A DNA stretch of 64,000 bases from Notospermus geniculatus (lineage: Eukaryota > Nemertea > Pilidiophora > Heteronemertea > Lineidae): NCBI GenBank assembly GCA_002633025.1, contig NMRB01000158.1, positions 84,504 through 148,503 on the forward strand. The letters are read 5' to 3'. Positions 33,086 through 44,137 of this stretch are shown here, piece after piece. Made by a program: the position numbers and the translations under genes. A model generated the notes under the pieces. That model was not told where the DNA came from. It did no database searches and saw only the letters and a list, made by a program, of their open reading frames with translations. Each line of letters begins with the position of its first letter. Within the stretch, counting starts at the first letter, position 1.

Positions 33086-35043
33086 AAGGGAGGGGTAGAA
33101 ATTTACTCCTCTCAAGGCAAAAGTTGAGGCTAGAGTTAGGGTTAGGAGTAGGCGTTAGGGGTCAGGGGTAGGAGGCCAGGTATCAAGGGTTGTGGGATAG
33201 GGGCCAGGGATTAGAATTCAGAGTGGACGACATTCACCCCTTCAGCGTCAGTCGAACGATGCTCACATCTTTATGAAATTCCTGTGATATCACCCCAGTG
33301 AGTTGGTCCATGAATATTTTATGATGTTCTCCAGGATGCAGCTGTTCATTCTGGCCTAGCGGATGTTACACGGGTTTGTAATATGCAAAAAAGAGATGAT
33401 CTGGAAAAAAATGCTGTTTTTACTTCCCAAACAGATCCATATAGATTTTGTCTTCCCAATGTGCTGTACACTTACTGTACATACAGGTAGGCTACATTAG
33501 ACACGAAAACATTGGTAGCAAGGGGCCTACTTGGTAAAATGTGAAACTTTGGGATCCTCGCCTCCGAAGTAGGTCGGTGTACCTGTCTACTTTTTCCTTT
33601 GGCGACGTTTCCAAGTCATTCACTTCGCCTGGTGTGATCAAAACAGGACCACACTTTGTCAACCGCTCCGAACAAAAATATACCTCAGTTCTTCACCATC
33701 AAAGAAGTCGGTAACACCAATGCTTAACTTACCAGAATAAGAAGCCTTTGCAAGACATGAGATGGAAAGCCAGCAAAACCAACTAATCACGGGATGGTTT
33801 TTCTCAAAGCTCAGCTTCCAATCATGCCTCGTGTCAACTTACATTACCGCAGTCACAAAACAAAGAAATCCACCATTCTTTTCCATTTTGCTCGCTTTGA
33901 GCAGGATTTACCGCAATCCTTCCCAGAATAGTTTGGTCGCTTACCAGTCATCTGATATCAGTTGTCTTATCAAAGCGCTGTCAAAACCTTCCGTGCTTGT
34001 CAGTCTGAATGGTTTTCTAGTGGCGAGGCTTTCGTTGAATAGACTCGTCACTGGTTTCAAAAAGTAGCAGATTCCTTTGCACTGTCAGGTCTTTTTGAAG
34101 ACAAATCCAGAATCGACCCAACCCCTCCGATGTGACAGACACGCCGGGCAGACACGATCTTTCCACTACACACACACACTCTGCTGCTTTATCTTGTCCC
34201 AGTAGCATCTTCAGGCTACATATTAGCTGTGATGGTGTCCTGGGTCACCCTTTGTTTTTATCAAAGCAGCAGCCTTGAGCATCTTCTATAGATCATCGCC
34301 AACATTGGATTTGGTTTGACAGCAGCTAAGAACATCTCGTTGTCTGGGGAGATCAGTAAGAGTTATGTAGAAGGAGTTCCTCTGGTGTGTTTTCTCTTGT
34401 TTGTGGTGTACTCTTGCTTAAGCAAGAGGGCAAGATGGGCCAGCGTTCAAATCTCCGTCGCTGTCGAAGTTTTGTGATAAAATGGTGAAGGATGACTCAT
34501 GGACACCAGGAGTTATGTTTTCCTCTCAATCTTTGCTGAAATTCTCATGGAAACATCTGGAGGTCGTAGCGAGTGGCGGAGACGAGGGTGTCCATGCATT
34601 GGGCGGCCTCTCCTTATTCGAAGTTTGTTCCAACACAACCAAAAACGCCGTGACGGATCCCTGCCTTACGGCTATCAACTCCAGACATCATATCTTTTTA
34701 TCGTGTTGTACCAGTCCCATCGGCTATTGGATTTTCCTGTCATCACCTCGTAAGGAGCAACATTCATGGTTCGTATAACAGGTCTGAACATCTCATCTCT
34801 TCCCACTCAACAAGCCATACCAATAACCAGCCAGCCCTGTACCGTAATCATAATCCACCGAGATCAGGTGTCCGTTTTTATCAAAGCAACTCTCGGCTAT
34901 CACCAGAGACTGCGAGATTTTTTCTGTGACTGATGCGATATGATTATTGCTGATCTTTTATCCCGAGGTCGACTTGGATATTTTCCTAACACCTAAGTGT
35001 TTTTGTGCTGGCAAGTTTTTTTGCAAGGGTTTAGATTTACAAA
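33086..35043. other. gene-free stretch
   Basis: The TTAGGG-like words at 33125-33190 are degenerate, not telomeric. One plus-strand open frame, 34499-34743, ends at a possible donor (CACCTCG|GTAAGG), but it has no matching acceptor and no recognised domain, so I leave it uncalled. Confidence 0.35.
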
Positions 35044-35198
35044 GCCTTAAGCAAGGTTCATTGGCACACGGATCCGATCCGTTTCCAGTCCGTTTGCCCC
35101 TAGTTTTCCGGATACGACAAAGCTGAAGTCCATTTGATAGATTTTTTGCGGACCTGAATCGGACCAATTCCGTGTGCCAGTGAACCTTGCTTTAGGCT
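35044..35198. mobile_element. hairpin element with AAGCAAGGTTCATTGGCACA arms
   Basis: AAGCAAGGTTCATTGGCACA pairs with TGTGCCAGTGAACCTTGCTT, extended outward by AGCCTTAAGC/GCTTTAGGCT and inward by CGGATCCGATCCG/CGGACCTGAATCGG. About 155 bp. Confidence 0.65.
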
Positions 35199-35351
35199 GA
35201 GATTGGTTGACTCTCTGGCTGGCTAAGCATTTGTGCAAAAAACGCCCCAGGCTAAGCAAACATTCAAAGTTCATTCAGCAGACATATGACGATTCCATAT
35301 TCTTAGTCCCTTTCTCTTGAATGAAATCCAAGCGATGCAGCTGACTTCAAC

Positions 35352-35490
35352 TAAGCTCTACTACCATGTTATGATACATCAAACGTAAACTACGCTCTGC
35401 TACCATGATATGATACATCAAACTTAAACTACGCTCTGCTACCATGATATGATACATCAAACTTAAACTACGCTCTGCTATCATGATATG
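35352..35490 (+). repeat. 39-bp tandem repeat, about 3.5 copies
   Basis: Units beginning TACGCTCTGCTACCATGATA recur at 35391, 35430 and 35469, preceded by a diverged copy from 35352. The period is exactly 39 bp. Confidence 0.8.
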
Positions 35491-36985
35491 GCCAACCAGC
35501 TCTGCTACCACAATCAGACATGGGACTTCAACTGCTCTGCTACCATGGCCGTAACGAGGGTCTATTTCCCAACCAAAGGAATCGAGAGGCTGAGATCCTG
35601 TAGACAGCGGTCCAGCAGACCACTGACTCATTAGCATCCCATTCTAGACTATTATCGCCGTGACAAAGGTATTTCCTCGTCCCATAGCTAATTCTCCTGA
35701 CAAGCTGTCCATGTAAACGACCGTATTAGACCAACTGACGCGATTTATGCGTTAAGAAAATGACCTGGCGGCAGCTGGGTACCCAGTAATCAAGAGAATG
35801 GGTAATTTATCACGCGTATTTCTCTCCCTAGGTCAAATCAACGGGCAGGACCCTGTCTCTCAGAACAACAACTGTCATAGCAGGTCTGCCTATCCCCCAA
35901 CTTATAGCGTAATACGGTGACATAATGGTAGGCCTACAACTGCCCGGGAGGGCGGTGGTCAGTATTTGCAATCACGTGACCTGACTCCCTGTCATTCCAT
36001 TTTATTCGTCGTTGTTGTCGCTGCCAACTATACTAAAACAAACCGTCCTGCTTCGCCGTAAGCATTAAGCTGAGTGGAATCGATTTTTTACAAATAAATC
36101 ACCGTCCTTTAGCTCAGATCCCATCGGCTGTCTCATTAACGTTCTTCTTAAATCGATTACGTATATGCGGAGAAGAATAATGTACATTTCAGTATGGCTT
36201 GAACTCCCTACAGACATTACTTTTTCAGCTAGTGCTATCGGTCACAGTCGTGGAAGATGTGGGGCGCCAGTTCAGCCAAGGAGACACCATTTCGTTGGCT
36301 GTTCATCCCTGCAGGTGCATGCTACATTTGATGAAGTCCTTCAACCCTCATCCACTGGCTCCTCGGACCAATAAACAGTTGATCTTGAACAAGGTGCACT
36401 GCAACAACGAACCTTGGCCTGAAGTATCCACATTCAAGACATGTGACTGTGGTCTTTGGTCACAGCAGATGGCAGTGGGAGCGAGTAGTCACGTTTGACA
36501 GCTTTCACGGGTATCACATGCATGTATTTAGTAGGGATCTTCCTTTTTCTGCTGCGTCTTGTGAAAAGGAATTAAACCTAACAGTCATGTTGACATAATG
36601 GTAACAAAATCTCATTAAGCCAACAAGGTGAACCCCTAAAAGCTAAAGGTTGGTAATTCTGTCTTACACTGCGAAATTTCACGAACATCAAAGACTAACG
36701 CACTTATGAGAGGAAGATGGTCCCTCGGGCCTCTGGGTACTCAGACTTTCTGGTGATTTATACTCAGGAAGTCCATCAGGTTTCATCCCTTTATGGTCTG
36801 ATAGGTAGGGGTTATGTGACATTGAATCCCTCCATGGGGAAAGGAGATCCTACGCTAGATCATTTACTCAACTCATAGAACGACGTTCTTGGCCGAGTTG
36901 CCCACAGAGAGCAACCTTCTGCATGAAAACCCTCACGTGGATGTGCTCCTTTCGCCCACGTACCGAAGGGCGCAGAACTGTCGTT
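35491..36985. other. gene-free stretch
   Basis: I see no supportable exon or structured repeat. Confidence 0.35.
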
Positions 36986-37165
36986 CCTCAAACCTTTTAT
37001 CCTTACCGGTTGGCGCTGCGAGCGAAGACGTCAAAAACAGAGCAAAGCAACGTAATGACGTCGCGTCAAGCGTCCTTGACGCAGTGCAACACGGACGAGA
37101 CGTCGAAAAAAGGTCCAACCGCTCACAGCGCCTCCCAGTAGCAGTTCTGCAGGTTCCTCACTACT
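36986..37165 (-). repeat. family A hairpin repeat, copy 5 (inverted)
   Basis: Minus-strand copy with CCTTGACGCAGTGCAACACG, GACGAGACGTCGAAAAAAGG, CGCTCACAGCGCC and GCAGGTTCCTC, matching copy 4 in reverse. Confidence 0.7.
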
Positions 37166-37563
37166 TTTGCTTGGCCCTGGTCAATGCCAATGGCCGACAG
37201 TCCAATATCTTGGATTGGAGCTCAACAGAATGACATTCTCTGACCAGCCTCCTCAGGTACTGAGTCAGTCGATTACTCCTCGATGAGTAGACCTTTTCCG
37301 ATGGTTGGTGGAGCGGCAAGTGTTCGATCGGAGCCGAACAAAGATGGCAGAAATTCAATTGAGAATGAAATACGATGACTGTACGGAGTGTTGTATCATT
37401 CAGTCATTGATTCTGAGACAGAGAATCGAAGATTTGGTCAGTGAGTTTATCACGGTTGATAGGATTTTGAGGGCGTTTATGTGATTGCAGTAATCATGGC
37501 GTCTCATGCATGGGAGTGTACAAGAGATTCATACGTCAAGCTAGGAATCCACTGCCGATTTTC

Positions 37564-37760
37564 TGCGTTGCGACTTGCTTTACAACATGCTACCTGCAAT
37601 TGAACACGATCGCAAGGAACTAATACCGGTCGCCGACCGATTGCCAACTGAAATTGACCACATCTGCGCCATTGGTGGAAATCAAGTCCAGCGAGTCCAC
37701 TACGGCGATCGAGTGCCCATCGCAACGCAACCCAGTTGCAAAGCAAGTCTCAACCCAAAC
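37564..37760. mobile_element. possible hairpin element
   Basis: TTGCGACTTGCTTTACAAC near 37570 and GTTGCAAAGCAAGTC near 37735 form an imperfect inverted pair around about 170 bp. Short arms and mismatches make this weak. Confidence 0.3.
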
Positions 37761-37763
37761 TTG

Positions 37764-37947
37764 AAAATCAGTGGTGGATTCCTAGCTTCAGGCAACTCTT
37801 TCTGGTCAACAATCCGACCTTCTTCCAAGTAAGCCGTGCTGTCTTCCATCAGAGCAGGGAGAAGTCCCTTATGAGTGGCCTCATTTTCGATTTCTCGTAA
37901 ATCGTTGTAGAGATGGATTCTTGGTTCTGGGTGTCGAAAATTGGAAC
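37764..37947 (-). CDS. candidate minus-strand exon, no family recognised
   Basis: A good acceptor (ACTCCACTCCAG|GTTCC) is followed by an uninterrupted frame that reads like real protein: acidic and polar, containing PEPRIHLYNDLREIENEATH and LLPALMEDSTAYLEE. No strong donor is visible: the frame stays open until it enters the possible hairpin element at 37760. It could be an exon of the same gene as the candidate at 42559-42779 (same strand, 5 kb apart), but I cannot link their phases. I do not recognise a domain. Confidence 0.25.
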
Positions 37948-40937
37948 CTGGAGTGGAGTACACCGAATGGACAACATCGATAACCTTTAAAGAAACCTAC
38001 CTTTATTGGTCTTGTACTGGTATCCATAGCATTTAGAACGTCCTGATTATAATATTGAACAAATATCCATTAAACACAAAATAATTATTGTTCTGTTCCA
38101 GTTTTTAGATATTCCAAACGAGATGTACGACTCAAAGTGTCGTCACTAAGTAATCCTCAGTGGAGCTCTTTCCTGCAAAGATAAATGAGACAGGTGGTGA
38201 CAAACTGACACTTTTTGACAGAAAATGTTTTTAAGAAGCGTCAAAGTGCATTAGATATTACGATGTTTCGATCTGGTGCAATATTCCTGGTTTTATACCC
38301 TACCCGTTGTTGCTTTGCGCAATGTAAACACTCAATACATTACACTGCTGCCGGGGTCGCTCCGTATTAAGTTATCAGCAGATGAAATGGCCCCTGACAG
38401 AATATACAACATCAGTAACACCTCGGATTTATCGACAACTCGTAGCCTATGTCTTTGTCTGCATATTGGTCGCCCACCACTCCAGACGGCGTTAACTGCC
38501 CCCGACCTGCAGACGACAGTAAACATACCCACGCATACTAAACAAATCCGATATTCGGCAGACCTGCAAAAAGCAATACTAGATTCAAATATATCTAGTG
38601 TTCAGAACTTGTTTAATCTCATTGCCCCTGAGACCCGAATGCTTTGTGTGCTTTGACGAGGAGGAATCAATTCCAAAGTCATTATGATTATGTGGGTCGG
38701 TAGGTAGGTGTAAAGGGAATGGCAATCATACAGAATGAATGTCCCCGGTGCAATACAGAGCACTAAAGGGCTATGGAAGGGCAAAAAGCCATGACTTGAT
38801 GCGGATGATCAGAATACATGTACGTGAATAGCGTTCTAGCCCCAAAGTGGATCGACGGAGATCTATCAGACAAAACGCATCTGAAATAATCGTTTCTCCA
38901 CTCGAATAATGGACGTAATATGATTTGAATAATTGAACAATTTCGACTTGACTCGAATCCGAGATTGAGACCGCAGGCTAAGTGAAAAAGGCACGGTTGC
39001 CATGGTAATAGATGAGATTGATTTACGTGCAGGAAATGAAACGATTTGAGATTTGAGGAAAATGAGAACTTCTCCGTATTGTGTTGCAGAATCCAGCAGT
39101 CGCTGATTTCGCTAGTTATCAATGGGCAGGTTGGTTTGGCAGTGTAGCTAGCAGGACGCGAACTTTTTCCTGACCCATTCGTGAATATTGTTCAGACTTG
39201 GAGTATTTTCAGCAAAAAGAAAAACAAGAGACAGGAGAAGCGGTGAAAAAAGTCTTGTCCCATTCAGGAGTCGAACCAGGGACCTGAGGATTACCAGGCA
39301 AATGGTCTAGCCGACAGAGGTAGAGGGACTTTAGGCCTAATGACCACGATGGGGAGCGACGGACAGGGCCATAAGGACTTGGTATAGGTATGAACAAGGC
39401 ATAACGACAACGATGGAGAGAGATTAATAAAAGGAGTCGTCCTCTAGAAATTTCGCAAATTTTCGACCCCAACGATGGAGTGAGAGAGAGACTAGCGCAA
39501 GGCCTAAAGGGACTTGGTCTTATCAAACAAACCGACCACAAGAAAACAGGCAGTGTACAAGATATTAGGGAGTGAAAAATTATCTTTATGCGATCATTTC
39601 CCAAACATCACGCTATGGCTATCACCCGGATGATGAATCACCCAAGATAGCTCTGGAGGGGACATTAGCTACTTGCCTCTACTTGGGCTGGTTCGTGATA
39701 ACGTTGGCTAATATACCAAGGTCCGTTAGGTCGTGGACGATTACTGCAGAAGTATTATTTCCTGGCTGTGGTTTGATACGTGATTCAGGTTATTGCTACA
39801 TGTACCCATGGTTCAGGACCACGTCAAGCAGCAAATATGGTTACTGGCTTCTGATGCTGGAGGACACACCCATAATAGAGAATTTTCGCAAAGCCCTTGA
39901 AAGTCTAACGCGAACGTCTATCGTTTTGTTCGGTGTTCTCTTCGTGGCATCGAACAAAGTTATAGGCGTTCCTGTTGGCGTTTCGGGGCTGGGAAAACTC
40001 TAGTCTCCAACACTGTGAACTGATTTCGAACTTTTGCATCGATCCTTGTGCTGTTGGCAAGCCATTGAAAAAGCAAAGAATTATAAATCCAATTTATCAT
40101 TTTGTCGTATTCACTCTGTAAAATTGTAAGCTGCGAAAAAAGTGTCACTGTTTAAAAAGATATCAGAAGACATTCTTTTTGTCGTCAGAAATGTTGCATC
40201 TACCAACAAACCTTTATCCTTCGTACATCTTAAGAGGTTACTGGCAACACGTGGTGTGTTCTCCTGATATTTTATATAATAAAATCTGATTTCCCATACC
40301 AAACATTTCAAAGTGTAAAGCGTACACGTTGTAAGACTGTTTAAATAGACAAATTCCATGTGTAAAATGACTCTGCCATTACTGTTAGAAATATAAAATG
40401 GATTCTACACCCACATTTCACTTTTTAACTGGATTAATAATGGAATTGTTTGAAACAGGAGGTTGGTGCTATTTCTGTCTCGCAGTGAGAATACCTTCTC
40501 GTAGTTAACACAATATTTGAGGGTTCGTTGAGGTTTTCTGTGGTGTAGCAATGCCAATAGAGGCACTATTTAATGTAGGGTGAACATCTCAAACTCTCAA
40601 CTGTTGGTGTGATGGTACACCGTATACCTTCTTTGATTACGATCAATCAAAAATATTGTATGATTTTTGTTATGTTCTATCTGGCAGACAATTTATTGGT
40701 TTATTCGAGACCACGTCTCCTCTTTTTAATCAGGGTACGGTCCACCATGACAGCGTACGCCGCTCCCAATACTAATATGACAGTTATATTAGCATATTCG
40801 TGCCGAGGCATCGACTCAATTTTTGATTGACATATTGCCTCATAATTGATTAATTGACAGTCAGGATGACAGGCTGTCGATGGTTAATTTGATATCCAAT
40901 CCAATGTGTACATGTATGCTCAGAAATTTGTCCTCAA
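37948..40937. other. gene-free stretch with a tRNA-like remnant
   Basis: A 143-codon plus-strand frame at 39572-40003 and overlapping minus-strand frames lack splice context. At about 39262-39325 the minus strand has a B-box-like CTGGTTCGACTCC preceded by a tRNA-shaped stretch with poor stems, probably a SINE remnant. Confidence 0.35.
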
Positions 40938-41106
40938 AATGAGGAACCTGCAGACCTACCGCCACTAGGAGGCGCTGTGAACGGTTGGACCATTTTTCGA
41001 CGTCTCGCCCCTGTTGCCCTGCGGAATGACGTCATGACGCGACGTCATTGGTCTGTTTTTGACGTCTTCCGTTCCCACCATCGCATTGCCACCCTGTCGG
41101 GAGAAA
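40938..41106 (+). repeat. family A hairpin repeat, copy 6
   Basis: GAGGAACCTGCAGAC start, GGAGGCGCTGTGAACGG, a shortened core with GACGTCATGACGCGACGTCA, and CTGTCGGGAGAAAAG at the end. Confidence 0.7.
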
Positions 41107-42067
41107 AGGCTCTGGCGCCCGCGGTCCTCATCCCTGAGCTAATCAACTTGCTCAACTCACAGCAGTTTCATGCACACCAAGTAAGATTTGTCCATGAAAC
41201 CCTTCTGAAAATGTTTCTATCTGTCAGTCAAATACCATTTCAGACAGGAAACAAAAAAATCGTAGGCGTACGCATTTTGGAAAAAGAGATCTCTTTATCG
41301 GATGAAAATTATTGGTAATCTTTTTACGTTCTTCAGTTAGAGAGACAGAGAACTATTTATACCCCGGGACAATGATTGATAATTGATAGAATTGTATTCG
41401 CTTACGATAGGCAATTTATGGCTTTTAATATTTTTGTCGTCTTTTATTGGTAAATTGGAGTAACTTGAGTAAAAGCTGAAAATACCCTCTAGCAAGTGAC
41501 GGTCGCCTTATCTATTTCTGAAAGACATTCCTTTGAGATGGAGATTGCAATTTTCAGCAAAAATATTTTGGAAAAGATACTACTGCAGGCGGAATTTGTT
41601 TTTCTTGTCGTTGTTCCAGACCCATTTCCACCTCTACCGGGGGCAGCCATTGGCTGCTCCTGAGGTGGGATAGGCCTACTCAAAAGGAGGAAAACCTTTC
41701 GTGAGCAATGAAACACAATCACAACATGCTATGGAATATTAAAAGTCTCCCTGCTACGCTGATAAACGCCATTTCCTCTGCCAGGAACCAATTCTATGTG
41801 AACATATCAACATGAAAGTCAAAATCAATAAAGTAACGATTGATTGGGCCAGGTATCAGACGATTGATGACTATGTCAACACGAGGCTAACTTCAACAGC
41901 TTATTCATGTGAGAATTGATAGTATTTGATTACACATGTTACTGGGCGTCCCTAAAGGACTGTATCACAACACGTCGGCAAGCGAAGTCCGCCTCTCACA
42001 ACAACTTGAGATTCCTGTGGAGTTCCAAACACAAAAAAACAACAACTTTTGTAACACCTCAAAACGT
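41107..42067. other. gene-free stretch with one weak exon candidate
   Basis: On the minus strand at about 41590-41675 a polypyrimidine tract ends in GAGTAG|GCCTATCC, followed by an open Pro/Gly-rich stretch (PIPPQEQPMAAPGRGG) in the phase that would join the donor at 42559. The match is too weak for a gene call. Otherwise nothing is seen. Confidence 0.25.
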
Positions 42068-42214
42068 AATGAGGAACCTGCAGAACTACTGCCACTGGGA
42101 GGCGCTGTGAGCGGTTCTACCTTTTTTAGACATACTGCGTCAAGGATGTCCTGACGCGTCATTTTCTTTACGTCTTCTGTCGCACCGTCTGCAGTGCCAC
42201 CGTGTTGGATAAGC
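42068..42214 (+). repeat. family A hairpin repeat, copy 7
   Basis: GAGGAACCTGCAGAAC, GGGAGGCGCTGTGAGCGG, a core reduced to GCGTCAAGGATGTCCTGACG, and a diverged right end (GTCTGCAGTGCC). Confidence 0.65.
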
Positions 42215-42558
42215 CTATGAAGTTCGCGCCACTTTGCTTTACCTAAAACCTTGTCACAAGTTTTTGTGAAAAAAATCTGAAAAACAGTCAATTACGAAGC
42301 GAGCTGCAACCTTCAGTTGTACTGGGCCTATGTCGACCTTACTTTTGTTGGTTGAGATACAACTAAGGTCGGACTAACGTTGATGCGGACTGTCACTCCT
42401 GCCACAACAGCAACTGTAAGTTTCGACCAAGGTGTTGACCATCCGAAGAATCTGTAAAACTTTTGGCCTTGGAATTTGAACATCCTCGCCATAGGTTCTC
42501 AGACTCAAGACGAGTAATCAAGACGAAAATCTCACAAGTAAAGAAATGACTGACTTAC

Positions 42559-42779
42559 CATACGTCATTGCCTCCTTCCGGACCATATGCAGAATGATTT
42601 ACCAGGTTCCCTGCCTCTCCAGCTGCCGTGAATCCGTTGCTAAGAGAGACTGGTAGGTTATCCCATCCGGATCCAGTGACTGACTGCCAGCCAGGACTTG
42701 GCGCGCTGTCGAGGCGATCGATGGAGGGTGGAGGCGGGGACCGTCTCAGTGATAACCATGCTGTGATACAGGAGAACAT
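42559..42779 (-). CDS. candidate first coding exon, minus strand, no family recognised
   Basis: A GC-richer minus-strand frame starts at a methionine at 42779 (another at 42836) and ends at a strong donor (GACGTATG|GTAAGTCAG, phase 2). The 73-residue product is Pro/Ser/Gly-rich (RRSPPPPSIDR, SLSNGFTAAGEAGNLVNHSA), begins with a short hydrophobic stretch (MFSCITAWLSL) and has no domain I recognise. The composition and donor suggest a real exon; downstream exons are not identified with confidence. Confidence 0.3.
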
Positions 42780-42836
42780 GGGTGGAATCGGTAGCGATTG
42801 CTCCCTCTGACGGTTGGTCGTCACAATAAAGGACAC

Positions 42837-44098
42837 TGATGGTCAGTTCTGCTTCAAGGTGTCGCCAAGGTGTAGCGTTGTCCAATGTGTAGTGTGTATT
42901 ATCTCCGTGTATAAAGGGCGTGTGCTGGTGGAGAATAGGGCATAAAGCATTAATCTGTTACTGAAGTTGTTTTAGTGACATGAAATTTGATGAATAAAAG
43001 CTGATCTCCAATCAGGAGGGGTCAGAGTTTGATCAACTGGACGTCACTGTTTAACGTCACTCTGCACTACTGTGTCCGGTGTACACTCACAACAGCGTGG
43101 TCAGAGAGATGTATTCTGATGAAGGCCCCAGCTAAATACAGACGACAAATTAAGTATATGGTATGGTAAAGTACAGTAGAAGAAGTATTGTGAGGCGTAT
43201 GGGGGGGGGGGGGTCATCACAAACAGCAACAGAAGCAACAACTGCCATCACTGAGTCCTAATCGCAAGGGATCACTTTGTATAGGCTGGAGGAAGAAGAC
43301 TGATCTTTTGATGAAAACGATTGACCAAATAAAATTCAAAAAGTGACTGATCGTCTGTGGCGGCCATAAGCTTGTTTTTGTACGTACCGAATGGTAAAGG
43401 CCTTCATTGACTGACTTGGTTCCAACTCTGTAAGTAGGCCATTTACACATGTAATGTACGTCGACAGTATGCTTTTGTTGACAAAGGAAGAACGGTGTTA
43501 GGCCTACATCTTCACCGAACCGTGGTATGATATGAATAAGCGATTTAAATACTTTGAAAAGATGATTTTTTCCACCATTATTGACCAATCCCGAACTTTA
43601 TATGATAATATAAAGGAGACAATTTTATCAGGTGACTAAAACCAACCAAGCTCGACGAATCTAGTTTATAACGAAGGAACATTTTGTTGATAGCAACGAT
43701 TTGCTGATGACTGCCTAACTTGATCTTTACAACTCTCTCAGAAGCAACCCAACAAAGATTCAAAAGCCAGAAAGTAGAATACTGTGAGAGCTACAAAAGG
43801 TGAGGTCACTTTACCAATCCACAATTATTCCGTCTGGAGTCAATCTTCTGAAAATTGAAATTTCGATGACGCGGACTGTTGTCTGTACGTCACTGCGCAT
43901 CAGCCGCCACTGTTTAATCAGGACGAAAAGGAAAGTAAAAGATATCTAAGGGATGACTCACTGCGATTTCCTCGAACAAGAAACAGAATTTATATCAATT
44001 TATGATTATCATTTACCGTTGTTTTTTGCTAACACGCATCACATGTATTAGTAGTTAGCACTTAGTTTTTTCAATGAACTCTAGAAAATTTTACTTTG
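42837..44098. other. upstream region of the TRIM gene
   Basis: No coding exon is seen. There is a GTATAAAGGGCG TATA-like word near 42911, plus strand, and a G run at 43201-43212. At least one non-coding upstream exon of the TRIM gene is expected, because its coding exon begins just after a splice acceptor, but I cannot place it. Confidence 0.3.
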
Positions 44099-44137
44099 AT
44101 GGCAAGTGATTTTTTGTCGGTTTTATTTACAGGCAAT

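Noticed and set aside
33125-33190. Telomere-like TTAGGG words
   Set aside because: Only a couple of degenerate copies in a G-rich stretch; not an array.
35352-35490. CRISPR-like spacing of repeats
   Set aside because: The 39-bp units are contiguous with no unique spacers, and the context is animal DNA.
39572-40003. 143-codon plus-strand frame
   Set aside because: No acceptor or donor, no recognisable domain; length is within what chance gives in 64 kb.
44099-44137. Earlier in-frame ATG of the TRIM gene
   Set aside because: It lies upstream of a good TTTATTTACAG acceptor, so it is probably intronic; the methionine at 44138 opens the typical RING N-terminus.
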